NCBI RefSeq assembly: GCF_005938385.1
Contig: NZ_VCRA01000012.1
Coordinates: forward strand, 124,001 to 188,000
Origin: Paenibacillus mesophilus
GTDB lineage: Bacteria > Bacillota > Bacilli > Paenibacillales > NBRC-103111
Direction: 5' to 3'
Length of the DNA stretch: 64,000 nt
Each line of letters starts with the position of its first letter. Within the stretch, counting starts at the first letter, position 1. Shown here piece by piece: positions 54,905 through 63,919 of the stretch. The position numbers and the translations under genes are program-made. Under the pieces are notes generated by a model. The model saw nothing but the letters and a program-made list of their open reading frames with translations. It had not been told where the DNA came from and did no database searches.

Positions 54905-56269
54905 ATGGGGATGAATTCGAACAGACGGTCCGTTCCGGACTACTGGGAGTGGTTTACGGAAGGCCGATACGGGGCGTTTATCCATTGGGGGCCTTATGCC
55001 GAGTACGGCCGGGGCGAGCAGGTGCTGTTCAGGGAGCATATGGATCAACGGGTCTACGAGGAGAGGGCGTGCCGCTGGAACCCGCGACGGTTCGATCCGG
55101 AGCAGTGGGCGTACGTCATACGGAAGGCCGGGATGAAATACGCCTGCTTCACGACCCGGCATCACGACGGTTACTGCTTGTGGGATACGCGGTACACCGA
55201 TTATTCCAGCGCACGGCAAGCGCCCGGACGCGATTATGTGAAGGAGTTCACAGACGCTTTCCGGGCGGAAGGGCTGCGCATCGGCTTCTATTACTCATGG
55301 GCGGATTGGCGCGTCCCGGCTTTTTTCGACGGACCGGAGAAAGACCCGGACGGATGGGAGACAATGCGGCAGTACATGCACGATCAGGTAGTGGAGCTGT
55401 TGACGAGCTACGGGCGGATCGATCACTTTTTCTTCGACGGGGCTTGGCCCCGCACCCATGCCGAGCTGGGCAGCTCCGAACTGGTAAGAAGGATGCGCGA
55501 GCTGCAGCCGCATATTCTGATCAATAACCGGCTCGGTGCGGCGGGCCCCGGGCGGACGGATCATGCCGACGGCGGACAAGGAGCCGGGGAAAGAGCGGAT
55601 ATGGGGGACTTCGGCACGCCCGAGCATCGGATCGTCGCCGACCCGGAACGTCTCTGGGAATCGTGCCAAGTGACGACGTGGCGGCTGTGGGGATACGCGA
55701 GCGGCGAGCGTTGGCGGCCGGCCGATTATTGGCTCGATCTGCTGTGCGAGTGCGCGGAGACCGGCAGCGGCGGAGGCGGCAATCTTCTGCTGAACGTGGG
55801 GCCGCAGCCAGACGGACAGCTTCCCCCCGAATTCGTGGAGCGCGCGCTCGAGGTAGGCAGATGGCTTGAGGTGCACGGGGAAGCGATATACGGTACGGAT
55901 GGCGGTGCTTTGACGGACTTCGTCACCCGCGGCCGGCAGACGATGAAGGGAAATTGCCTGTATTTGATTATCCGGTTCTGGGACGGTCAGCCGGAGCTGA
56001 GATTGGCGGATTTGACGACTCCCGTGCGCACCGTCACGCTGCTGACGACCGGCCAGCGTCTTGCGTTCGAACGGCAAGGCGACGACCTGCTCATCCGGGG
56101 CTTGCCTGCGGAGCGGCCGACCCGGCTGTTCCCGGTTATCAAGGTGGAATGCGAGGGCAGACCCGCGACGAATTCGTGGGGCAAGCAGCGGCTGTGGGCC
56201 GGAGACCCGGCGAGAATCGCCGACTGGGCGAGAACGCGCGGAACGTCCGTGAAGGCGGGCAGGCGCTAG
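54905..56269 (+). CDS. GH29 alpha-L-fucosidase-like enzyme
   Basis: 454 residues, no signal. GH29 features: GRYGAFIHWGPYAEY, the FTTRHHDGYCLWDT motif and HFFFDGAW with nucleophile Asp178. The C-terminal half carries GGGNLLLNVGPQPDG typical of GH29, then a beta-sandwich. It should release alpha-L-fucose from imported oligosaccharides with retention. SD-like GAGGCGG precedes ATG 54905. Downstream of an AraC/SBP pair. Confidence 0.88.
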   Translation: MGMNSNRRSVPDYWEWFTEGRYGAFIHWGPYAEYGRGEQVLFREHMDQRVYEERACRWNPRRFDPEQWAYVIRKAGMKYACFTTRHHDGYCLWDTRYTDYSSARQAPGRDYVKEFTDAFRAEGLRIGFYYSWADWRVPAFFDGPEKDPDGWETMRQYMHDQVVELLTSYGRIDHFFFDGAWPRTHAELGSSELVRRMRELQPHILINNRLGAAGPGRTDHADGGQGAGERADMGDFGTPEHRIVADPERLWESCQVTTWRLWGYASGERWRPADYWLDLLCECAETGSGGGGNLLLNVGPQPDGQLPPEFVERALEVGRWLEVHGEAIYGTDGGALTDFVTRGRQTMKGNCLYLIIRFWDGQPELRLADLTTPVRTVTLLTTGQRLAFERQGDDLLIRGLPAERPTRLFPVIKVECEGRPATNSWGKQRLWAGDPARIADWARTRGTSVKAGRR

Positions 56270-56389
56270 CATATGATGGCTCGATAGCCTAAAGCCTCAC
56301 CAAGTGGAACATGGCGTTCCGATAAGGTATAGTGAAGTTGACGACCGTCTGCGGCGGTCCGATACGTTACCGAACAAGGAGACGACGCC

Positions 56390-57379
56390 ATGCTGTTCAT
56401 CGACAATCGCGGCATTACGGATCCGACGCTCAATCTGGCGTTGGAGGAATACGCGCTCAAAACATTTCCATCCGATGAGGACTATTTGCTGTTCTATATA
56501 AACGAGCCGTCGATCATCATCGGGAAAAACCAGAATACGGTGGAAGAGATCAACGCCGCCTACGTGAAGGAGAACGGCATTCACGTCGTTCGCCGGCTGT
56601 CCGGCGGAGGCGCGGTATACCACGATCTCGGCAACCTCAATTTCAGCTTCATTACGAACGACGACGGCAAATCGTTCCACAACTACCGCAAGTTTACGGA
56701 GCCGGTCGTTCAGGCGCTGCGCAAGCTCGGCGTCGAGGCGGAGCTGACCGGGCGCAACGACATTCAAGTAGGCGAGCGGAAAATATCCGGCAACGCGCAA
56801 TATTCCACGAAGGGCCGCATGTTCAGCCATGGCACGCTCATGTTCGACTCGGAGATCGACAACGTCGTATCGGCGCTTAACGTCAATTTGGAGAAGATCC
56901 AGTCGAAGGGCGTGAAGTCGATCCGCAGCCGGGTGGCGAACATTTCCGAGTTTTTGGCGGAGCCGATCTCGGTAGCCGACTTCAGACGGAAGCTGCTGGA
57001 GTCGATATTCGGCGGAGCGGTCGTACCCGAGTACAAGCTGTCCGAAGCCGACTGGGCAGCCGTGCGCAAGCTGGCCGACGAGCGGTACCGGAGCTGGGAT
57101 TGGAACTACGGCAAGTCGCCGTCGTTCAACGTGCGGAAGACGAAGCGGCTGGAGGGCGTCGGCACGTTCGACGTCCGGCTGAACGTCGAGGGCGGCAAAA
57201 TAGCCGGAGCCGCCATATACGGCGATTTCTTCGGAGTCGGCGAGGCTGGTGAGCTTGCGGACAAGCTGGTTGGCGTCAAGTACGACGAAGGGGCATTGCG
57301 CGAGCGGCTGGAGGACGTCGATTTGACCTATTATTTCGGCCGGATTACGAAGGAGCAGTGGCTCGAGCTGCTCATTTGA
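56390..57379 (+). CDS. lplJ: Lipoate-protein ligase
   Basis: 329 residues resembling LplA/LplJ. The lipoyl/adenylate-binding motif is RRLSGGGAVYHDLGNLNFSF; also IIIGKNQNTVEEIN, RNDIQVGERKISGNAQYS and a C-terminal accessory domain (WDWNYGKSPSFNVRKTKRLE). It activates and transfers free lipoate to E2 and glycine-cleavage H proteins. ATG has AAGGAG upstream. A housekeeping gene in a glycan-oriented neighbourhood. Confidence 0.93.
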   Translation: MLFIDNRGITDPTLNLALEEYALKTFPSDEDYLLFYINEPSIIIGKNQNTVEEINAAYVKENGIHVVRRLSGGGAVYHDLGNLNFSFITNDDGKSFHNYRKFTEPVVQALRKLGVEAELTGRNDIQVGERKISGNAQYSTKGRMFSHGTLMFDSEIDNVVSALNVNLEKIQSKGVKSIRSRVANISEFLAEPISVADFRRKLLESIFGGAVVPEYKLSEADWAAVRKLADERYRSWDWNYGKSPSFNVRKTKRLEGVGTFDVRLNVEGGKIAGAAIYGDFFGVGEAGELADKLVGVKYDEGALRERLEDVDLTYYFGRITKEQWLELLI

Positions 57380-57559
57380 ACGGAGCAAAATAGAGGCGAG
57401 ACCCCCGTTGCAGTACGTGTCGGAGGTTTATTGGTCGAGCTGTCCTTTACAGCGGCTTCGAACGCGGTCGCGATCGGCATTTACGGGTCGATGAGCCAGA
57501 CCGCCAACGGCTACGCCTGGATTGACGATTTGGAGCTGCACGAAGCGGCGAGCCCATAA
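57380..57559 (+). pseudogene. CBM-like C-terminal gene fragment in frame with lplJ
   Basis: After the lplJ stop the same frame stays open to a stop at 57557-57559. Its last ~50 codons encode a CBM4/9-like C-terminal strand: VRVGGLLVELSFTAASNAVA, then IGIYGSMSQ and YAWIDDLELHEAASP. The WIDDLEL ending matches the CBM ends in the 13150 glycosidase (WLDDVSLVESL). No start codon or ribosome site. Probably the remnant of a lost secreted enzyme gene. Confidence 0.6.
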
Positions 57560-57578
57560 CGGGGCAGGTAAGATCGGG

Positions 57579-57620
57579 AGGACCAGCAGGCGGTGCGATA
57601 CCGCGGCTGGTCCTTTCTTA
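57579..57620 (+). terminator. Rho-independent terminator
   Basis: A 9-bp stem (AGGACCAGC / GCTGGTCCT) with inner CGGT/ACCG pairing, followed by TTTCTT. Confidence 0.75.
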
Positions 57621-57622
57621 CA

Positions 57623-57807
57623 TAGCGGAATTGTGTTCCGCTAAATCGGATATTTCACCGAATTTCTTATTTATAACGGAACTGTAATACGTTAAACCAT
57701 TCAATAATGGATTCGCTGACGGCAAAAGAGTTGATTTACGGAATATAGTTCCGTTAATTTGGCGGCATACGCATTTTTACGGTCGATAGAGGAATACAGT
57801 TCCGCTA
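57623..57807. repeat. Array of four 21-bp palindromes in two 113-bp tandem units
   Basis: Copies at 57623-57643, 57674-57694, 57736-57756 and 57787-57807, consensus TAGCGGAA-5 nt-TTCCGCTA. The first copy is perfect in its 8-bp arms; the others carry one or two changes. Spacing is 51, 62, 51 bp start to start. Lies in a 598-bp gene-poor interval between lplJ and an AraC gene. Geometry matches the unrelated array at 41940. Confidence 0.75.
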
Positions 57808-57977
57808 ATTAAGCGATTCGGAAGCATACGATCGAAGCTCTTATCTGCAAACTTGTCGCCCTGTCAAGCAGGACAATCCGCTCCCGGTATCGAAGAAGAT
57901 AAGGTAGGCTGCTTGACCTTGTATGTTGTCAGGCGGACGCGTTGTGTAAGCGATTTCAGATGAATGGAGGACAAACG

Positions 57978-58871
57978 ATGGCCGAGCGGAAAATGCCCAT
58001 TTACGAAGATTTCGTTGGCAGTGCGGCACCGCCTTACTTGGTGGGCACGCAGCGGTTTTATATCGATGTCAGGCTTTCGCGGCATACTTACTTGCATCAT
58101 CACAATTACGCGGAATTGTCGTTCTTCTTCGAGGGATGCGGGAGCGAGACGATCAACGGGCTCAGCCATCGTCTCGTACCGGGCTCCGTCTCGTTCGTCC
58201 TCCCATATCAGATGCATATTATAAAAACCGATCCCGAACGGAAGCTGCGCAAATATTGCTGCATGTTCGATATTCAGCTGCTGTCCGAGCTGTTGGAGGA
58301 TCGCTGGTATTCCAGCATGCTGTACGGAGTCGGCAAGCAGATTCCGTCGTCCGTCGAATTCGGAGAGTGCGAGATCGAGCGGATTCAAGGCGTATTCGAG
58401 CATTTGCTGCAGGAATACGAGGATGCCGACAATCCGGGAAGACCGCAGCTGATCCGGGCGAAGCTGAACGAAGCGCTGCTGCTGTTCATCCGCAAAGGAT
58501 TGGCGGTCCGCGCCGAAGGCCGTTCTTCGTCCCCTGCGGCCGAAGATAAATCCCGGCTGTTGTGGCCGCTTCTGCAATACGTGCATACCCACTTTCACGA
58601 GAAGCTGAATTTGAAGGAGCTGTCCGACCGTTTTTATATGAGCGCGCCGTATATGAGCCGTTTTTTTAAAATGCATGTCGGCATGGGGTTCGTCGAGTAC
58701 TTGCACATGCTGCGGATCGAGCGCGCATCCAGCATGCTGCTCAATACGGATATGTCGATCCACGAGATCGCGTTCGATGTCGGGTTCGACAACTCGCGGA
58801 CGTTCTCCCGCGTATTCCGGGAGCTTAAAGGCAAGTCCGCCAGCGAATACCGGTTAATGAAGATCAAATAG
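57978..58871 (+). CDS. AraC-family transcriptional regulator
   Basis: 297 residues. A cupin-type sensing domain (FYIDVRLSRHTYLHHHNYAE, HRLVPGSVSFVLPYQMHIIK) precedes the AraC DNA-binding domain (KELSDRFYMSAPYMSRFFKM, then AFDVGFDNSRTFSRVFRELK). GGAGG selects ATG 57978. It is convergent with the SBP on the minus strand and separated by a hairpin; the YesM/YesN operon lies beyond. Its likely target is unclear. Confidence 0.92.
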   Translation: MAERKMPIYEDFVGSAAPPYLVGTQRFYIDVRLSRHTYLHHHNYAELSFFFEGCGSETINGLSHRLVPGSVSFVLPYQMHIIKTDPERKLRKYCCMFDIQLLSELLEDRWYSSMLYGVGKQIPSSVEFGECEIERIQGVFEHLLQEYEDADNPGRPQLIRAKLNEALLLFIRKGLAVRAEGRSSSPAAEDKSRLLWPLLQYVHTHFHEKLNLKELSDRFYMSAPYMSRFFKMHVGMGFVEYLHMLRIERASSMLLNTDMSIHEIAFDVGFDNSRTFSRVFRELKGKSASEYRLMKIK

Positions 58872-58874
58872 GAG

Positions 58875-58912
58875 AAGCCGCAAATCGTGATCCTGCTCAC
58901 GGTCTGCGGCTT
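58875..58912. terminator. Bidirectional hairpin terminator
   Basis: AAGCCGCA / TGCGGCTT stem with an inner CGTGA/TCACG stem between convergent genes. No long T run, but the position is right for both strands. Confidence 0.65.
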
Positions 58913-58936
58913 TCATCGCCTCTTGCGCGCGGTCGG

Positions 58937-60256
58937 TTATTTGCCGGCTGCGGCTTTGGCTTTCTCGATTTCTTTATCGGCTTCCTCGGCCATCGTTCTC
59001 AGGGCTGTATTGATGTCCGTACTGCCCTTCGTCAGCTGGTACATCGTTCTTTCCAGAACGACCCCGGCCGTACGGTGGTAAGGCGAAGCCTCGAACGGGT
59101 CGGCCGGCTTGCTTTTCAGCAGGGCGCGGACGTTTTTCCCTTGCAGGAACGGCGTATCTTGGCCGTAAGCGTCTTTGACCGACTGGGTGTTCGTCACGGG
59201 GAATGCGAGCGCCTGCTTCGACATGCTGAGCTGCACCTCGTCGCTGGTCAGGTGGGCGATCGCGTCGAATGCGGCTTCCTTATGCTTGCTCGTGCTCGTC
59301 ACATAGGCGAGCGTCAGCAGCGATTGCGGACCTACGCCGCGGCGATCGCTGAATTCCGGGTACGTGACGACGTCCCAATTGACGTCCTGCGGCGTTGTAG
59401 GCGGAATGTAGGCGTACATGGCCGCTATTTTGTCTTTCAGGAACAAATTGCTGACTCCGCCGAAGCTGCCCTCTTTCGACTCGTTGCCGGGAATTTCATA
59501 GAAGCGGGTCAAGTTTCGGACCAAACGCCCCCAGCGCTCGTCGGTATTATACAAAGACTTGTCGGTCTTCGGATCGACGAAGCCGAGCGACAGCTGGTTC
59601 AGCCATGCCGAATTGTAAAACTGCGTAATGAAGCCTCTGTACTGCGTGCCCCCTTCGGAGCGGGTCATCACTTTGGCCAGATCGTACACTTCATCCCATG
59701 TCATGCCGTCCTTCGGATACGGTCTGCCGAATTTGTCGAACAAATCTTTGTTGTATAGCAAGCCCATGACCGATTTTTTGTACGGCAGCGCATAGATGGC
59801 CCCTTTGGAAAGCACCTGCACCGCTTTAACGCTGCCAGGGTCCAGGCGGGACATATCGAAGCCGCGGCTCTTGATCATTCCGGTCAGGTCGGTTTCGAAC
59901 TTGAACGGCGTAATAAGCCGATAATGATTGATGTCCGCATTCAGCATGACGTCGATCGGCTCTCCGGCGGCGATCATGCCGGCGATATGGGCTTCCGGAT
60001 TCGTATCCGGCGAGGAGACATACTTGATCGTAATGTGCGGATATTTTTTCTGAATCGCGTTGCCGAACTGCTCCATGAAGATGGCCGGATCTTGCTTCGC
60101 GCTCGGATCGTAGAACGTGAGCGTAACCGGCTCCTTCGGTGCGTCTGCGGCTTTCCCCTCTTCTTTTTTGCCGGCGCCGTCCCCCGATCCGCATGCGGCC
60201 AAGCTTGCGCTCGCCGCGAGCAGCAATGCGGAGGTCAACCATTTTTTTGCAGCCAT
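58937..60256 (-). CDS. Extracellular solute-binding lipoprotein, family 1
   Basis: 439 residues. Lipobox LAAC (Cys22), short linker, binding domain with YNKDLFDKFGRPYPKDGMTW and MTRSEGGTQYRGF, C-terminal DINTALRTMAEEADKEI. GGGGGCG precedes ATG. Divergent from the YesM/YesN pair, so likely induced by that system. No permease on this strand. Confidence 0.93.
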   Translation of the reverse strand: MAAKKWLTSALLLAASASLAACGSGDGAGKKEEGKAADAPKEPVTLTFYDPSAKQDPAIFMEQFGNAIQKKYPHITIKYVSSPDTNPEAHIAGMIAAGEPIDVMLNADINHYRLITPFKFETDLTGMIKSRGFDMSRLDPGSVKAVQVLSKGAIYALPYKKSVMGLLYNKDLFDKFGRPYPKDGMTWDEVYDLAKVMTRSEGGTQYRGFITQFYNSAWLNQLSLGFVDPKTDKSLYNTDERWGRLVRNLTRFYEIPGNESKEGSFGGVSNLFLKDKIAAMYAYIPPTTPQDVNWDVVTYPEFSDRRGVGPQSLLTLAYVTSTSKHKEAAFDAIAHLTSDEVQLSMSKQALAFPVTNTQSVKDAYGQDTPFLQGKNVRALLKSKPADPFEASPYHRTAGVVLERTMYQLTKGSTDINTALRTMAEEADKEIEKAKAAAGK

Positions 60257-60461
60257 TCGCCCCCAACCTTTCTGTATCGATATATAAGATTGCTTGTAAT
60301 AACTTTACCTGAAGCGCGGCCAAAATGTGCGACATTATTTATTGGCTTTGGGTCATATTTATACCAGTTTAAAACAGGATCATTTAACAATCGGCGGATC
60401 GCTTCGAAAAAATATTGCAATTTTTCAATAAATTCCGGTATTTTTTTCTTTCCAGGCGGCT

Positions 60462-60467
60462 TATAAT
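60462..60467 (+). promoter_or_regulatory. Candidate -10 box of the yesM-type operon
   Basis: TATAAT is exact, 62 nt before the chosen start. The expected -35 position is only T-rich. Confidence 0.4.
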
Positions 60468-60528
60468 GGGAACTACTTTTGGTTACGCTTTCACAAACGA
60501 CGCCTTGAAGACGACGGAGGTGCGCTTC

Positions 60529-62322
60529 ATGAAAGACACAATCGGCTTCTTTGCTTTCTCCTCGCTAAAAAACCGGCTGTTTCTCGTATTTCTGCTGCTT
60601 ATTCTGCTGCCTTATTCGTTTCTTCATTTCCAGAGCGTCTCCCGGATCGAAACTTCCTTCACCCAGCAAATCATCCGCCAAAACACGGATCAGCTCGAGC
60701 AGCTGAAGCTCGCGTTCGAAGATATGCGCATCACCGCGTTTCGGATCGCCCTCCGGCTGGAAAAAGATCCGGCCGTCGCCGATCTTCTGATCGGAAATAC
60801 GTCTCTCGGAGCTGAGGAGCGGCACAAACGGATGGAAGACTTGTGGAACGGGATCCGGAGCAATACGCTCCCGTCTCCTTTCGTCTATTACTCCATCATG
60901 GATCGGAACGGGATGGCCTATACGTCGTATGCCCCGAACAAACCGCTCAGCTACGAGCTTCAGTTGGCCAAGCCGGAGCTCGCGGAGCTGAAGGCCGGCA
61001 AACTATCGTACCTGTGGACGCCGAAGGAGGAGTCCGATCTGCAGCCGGAGGTCAGCAAAAGCCCCCGTCTGCTTACGCTATACTCCTCCTTCCGCGGCGG
61101 CGGCGGGGAACCAATCGGATTGATCCGCATCAGCATCGATTTCCAGGCATGGCTTTCGTCCATGGCGAGAAGCTTTCCGATCACGCAAGATTTTTATTTG
61201 CTGGACGATGCCGGCGGGATACTCGGCGGGACCGGCTCTCCGACGGAACCGGCGCTTCTATCGGAGAGCCGCGGCGAAGCGGGCTACGCGGAAAGCTCGC
61301 ACCGGATCGAAGGCTCCTACTTGTACAATTCGATGCCGATTCCGGCAATGGGCTGGACGCTTGCGAGCCGTTTTCCGCTCCATCTGTTTTTCGGAGATAT
61401 CGCGGAGGTGAAGCAGCGCGTGTTTACGACGTTTCTTGCGTTCACGCTCCTGTTCGTCATCATCACCTTCTTGATCTTGTCTACGCTGACCCGGCCGCTC
61501 AGGCTGCTGCAGAAAAAAATGTCCGAGGTTGCGGATAAGCAGTTGATGATCCACCTGTCGACCGGATCGTACAAAGGCGAGGTGCTCGCCTTGGCGAAGG
61601 CGTTTAATCAGATGGTCAGCGATCTGCACGCGCTGCTTCGCCGGCTGAAGGCCGAGGAACGGCAGAAGGAAGCGGTCCGCTTCCAGATGCTGCTGTCCCA
61701 GATGAATCCCCATTTTCTGCTCAACACGCTAAATGTGGTGAAATGGAACGTTCTCGGCAAAGGGGACGAGCAGACGGCCGCGCTATGCGTATCGCTCGGC
61801 AAGCTGCTGGAAACAAGCTTGAACGAGGAGACCGATCTGATCCATCTGCAGGAGGAGAGAGAGCTTACGGAGGCGTACGTGTCGATTCAGTCGTTCCGCT
61901 ACGATCAGAAGTTCGAGATCCGCTGGGAGTGCGACGAACATCTCGACTATGCGCTCGTTCCGAAGCTCAGTCTGCAGCCGCTTGTGGAAAACGCGATTTT
62001 TCACGGCTTGTCGCAAAAAGAACGCGAAGGCGCGATCTGGATCAGGGCGTATGCCGAAGGCGGACGCTGCTGCCTGGAGGTGGAGGACAACGGCGTCGGA
62101 TGGAACCCGGCGGCATCTCAGAGTGCGGCACGCAAAAGGAAAAGCATCGGACTGAGAAACGTCAAGGAACGGCTGGAGCTTCTGTTCAAGCAGGAAGCGG
62201 CTTTGGAAATTCATCCGCTTGCCGAAGGAACGCGGGTCCGCCTCTTATTTCCGCTGCTCGTCGCGGCGCCATATTCCGATGGAGGGGATAGCGATGTGGA
62301 AAGTGCTGCTCGTGGAGGATGA
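60529..62322 (+). CDS. YesM-type sensor histidine kinase
   Basis: 597 residues. Two membrane helices (~15-35 and ~300-325) enclose an extracellular domain (dCache-like); then HAMP (LSTLTRPLRLLQKKMSEVAD), the His_kinase motif MNPHFLLNTL with His395, and HATPase with PLVENAIFHGLS and LEVEDNGVG. GGAGG selects ATG 60529. Its 3' end overlaps the response regulator start by 29 nt. The pair is typical for control of oligosaccharide SBP/permease genes; the divergent SBP is a probable target. Confidence 0.92.
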   Translation: MKDTIGFFAFSSLKNRLFLVFLLLILLPYSFLHFQSVSRIETSFTQQIIRQNTDQLEQLKLAFEDMRITAFRIALRLEKDPAVADLLIGNTSLGAEERHKRMEDLWNGIRSNTLPSPFVYYSIMDRNGMAYTSYAPNKPLSYELQLAKPELAELKAGKLSYLWTPKEESDLQPEVSKSPRLLTLYSSFRGGGGEPIGLIRISIDFQAWLSSMARSFPITQDFYLLDDAGGILGGTGSPTEPALLSESRGEAGYAESSHRIEGSYLYNSMPIPAMGWTLASRFPLHLFFGDIAEVKQRVFTTFLAFTLLFVIITFLILSTLTRPLRLLQKKMSEVADKQLMIHLSTGSYKGEVLALAKAFNQMVSDLHALLRRLKAEERQKEAVRFQMLLSQMNPHFLLNTLNVVKWNVLGKGDEQTAALCVSLGKLLETSLNEETDLIHLQEERELTEAYVSIQSFRYDQKFEIRWECDEHLDYALVPKLSLQPLVENAIFHGLSQKEREGAIWIRAYAEGGRCCLEVEDNGVGWNPAASQSAARKRKSIGLRNVKERLELLFKQEAALEIHPLAEGTRVRLLFPLLVAAPYSDGGDSDVESAARGG

Positions 62323-63775
62323 AGCATTCGTTCGGCGTTCGCTCAAGCAGTTGATCCGCTGGGAAGATATGGGCTTCACGATTTCGGGGGAGGCCGGCGA
62401 CGGCCGGGAAGCGCTCGAGATGATGCGGAACCGACAGCCGGACCTTGTCATAGCGGATATTATGATGCCGGTCATGGACGGGATCGAGCTGATGAAGCAG
62501 GCGCGGGCCGAAGGGGTGGAATCCGCATTCGTCGTCCTGACCTGCATGAACGAATTCGAGTATGCCCGCCAAGCTCTGGAGCTCGGAGCTTCCGGCTATT
62601 TGCTCAAGCTGTCGATGAACGTGCAATCGCTCGCGGAAGCGTTGTCCAAAGTGAAGAAGGAGCTGACGCGGAACATGCAGGCGAGATCGCAACGGGTATC
62701 GCCGCCGTTCCAGCGCCTGTACCGCGATACGTGGCAATCCATATTCGGCGGCGCGCCCGGGGGAGGGGAAGCGGGCGGCTTCGATGCCGCAGGGCCAGAC
62801 GAGGGGTTTGCGACCGTTTGGATCGGATCGTTTCTGCACGGCCCGGACCGGTTTGCCGTTGACGATATCCAGCATTTCGTTCCGGCGACTCCGGGCAGCG
62901 GGACCGTGATGCACTGCTTCACTTATTTCGGACAAACGACCGTATTCGTCTGGAATCCGGCAGACGACCGGGCGTGGAATAAGGCGGACGGATCGCCGCC
63001 ATGGCCGGCGTCGTTCTCCGGTGTTGTAGACAGCCGGGAAATGCGCTCCGTTTGGAGCCGAGTGCTGCGGGCTTTGGACCTTGCCTGGTACGAAGGCCGA
63101 TCCGGCGTTATTCCGATCGGCGGCACGGCCGAACCATATGCCGGCGAGCCCGATTCGTTGACATGGAGAACCGAGAGGGAATGGATACACAGCTTCGAGC
63201 AGCGAAGACTGGACGAATTCCGCGACCGGCTGCGCGACGGCTGGAACGTTATCGCGAAACGCCGTACGCCGATGGCGGTCGTGAAGGAGACGGCGATCCG
63301 GATCGACCGGATCCTGTCGCGTATTACCGGCCTAAACGGCACGGCCGACGAGGAGCTGGCCGCATGCACATCCCATGAGGGGCTTGCCCGGCTGCTTCTG
63401 TCCAACGCCGACCGGTATGCCGAGCGATGGGCTTCCCATGCGCACCCGATTACCGGCCATCCCGAGATCGACAAAGCGCTCGGCCATATTCACCGGCATT
63501 CGCACGAGGATGTGACGCTGAAGTCGGTCGCCGCGCTGGTCGCGATGGATGAAGCGTACTTCAGCGGGTTGTTCAAGAAGAAGACCGGCGTTACGCTCAT
63601 CCATTACGTCCAGCAGGTGAGGATCAATCAGGCCAAAGGACTGCTCGAGCAGACGGAGCTTGCGATCGGCGAGGTGGGCGAGAGAGTCGGCTTCCCCAAT
63701 ACAAACTATTTCATCAAAATTTTCAAGAGGTGGACGGGACGGACGCCGAACGAATACCGGACCGGCGGGCGGTAG
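62294..63775 (+). CDS. YesN-type response regulator with AraC output domain
   Basis: 493 residues. Receiver (VLLVEDEAFVRRSLKQLIRW, Asp55 in IADIMMPVMDG), a long linker region (~150-380), and a C-terminal AraC domain (VAALVAMDEAYFSGLFKKKT, ERVGFPNTNYFIKIFKRWTG). GGAGGGG selects ATG 62294. Overlap with the kinase gene implies coupled translation. Regulated promoters unknown; the divergent SBP and the following gene are candidates. Confidence 0.93.
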   Translation: MWKVLLVEDEAFVRRSLKQLIRWEDMGFTISGEAGDGREALEMMRNRQPDLVIADIMMPVMDGIELMKQARAEGVESAFVVLTCMNEFEYARQALELGASGYLLKLSMNVQSLAEALSKVKKELTRNMQARSQRVSPPFQRLYRDTWQSIFGGAPGGGEAGGFDAAGPDEGFATVWIGSFLHGPDRFAVDDIQHFVPATPGSGTVMHCFTYFGQTTVFVWNPADDRAWNKADGSPPWPASFSGVVDSREMRSVWSRVLRALDLAWYEGRSGVIPIGGTAEPYAGEPDSLTWRTEREWIHSFEQRRLDEFRDRLRDGWNVIAKRRTPMAVVKETAIRIDRILSRITGLNGTADEELAACTSHEGLARLLLSNADRYAERWASHAHPITGHPEIDKALGHIHRHSHEDVTLKSVAALVAMDEAYFSGLFKKKTGVTLIHYVQQVRINQAKGLLEQTELAIGEVGERVGFPNTNYFIKIFKRWTGRTPNEYRTGGR

Positions 63776-63919
63776 AAGCCGCCCCCTCCCGAGAACAAAA
63801 ATTTGTTCTATCACATCACCAAATATGTTCCTTATATGGACAGCTCCGGGGTGGTATCGTTGTAGTACGGCCGAATTCAGTAAGCGGTTACAAACTCGGA
63901 GGAGAGGATGTGAGAACAA

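Noticed and set aside
57623..57807. CRISPR array or set of terminators
   Set aside because: Only short arms, variable repeats, no T runs and no cas genes.
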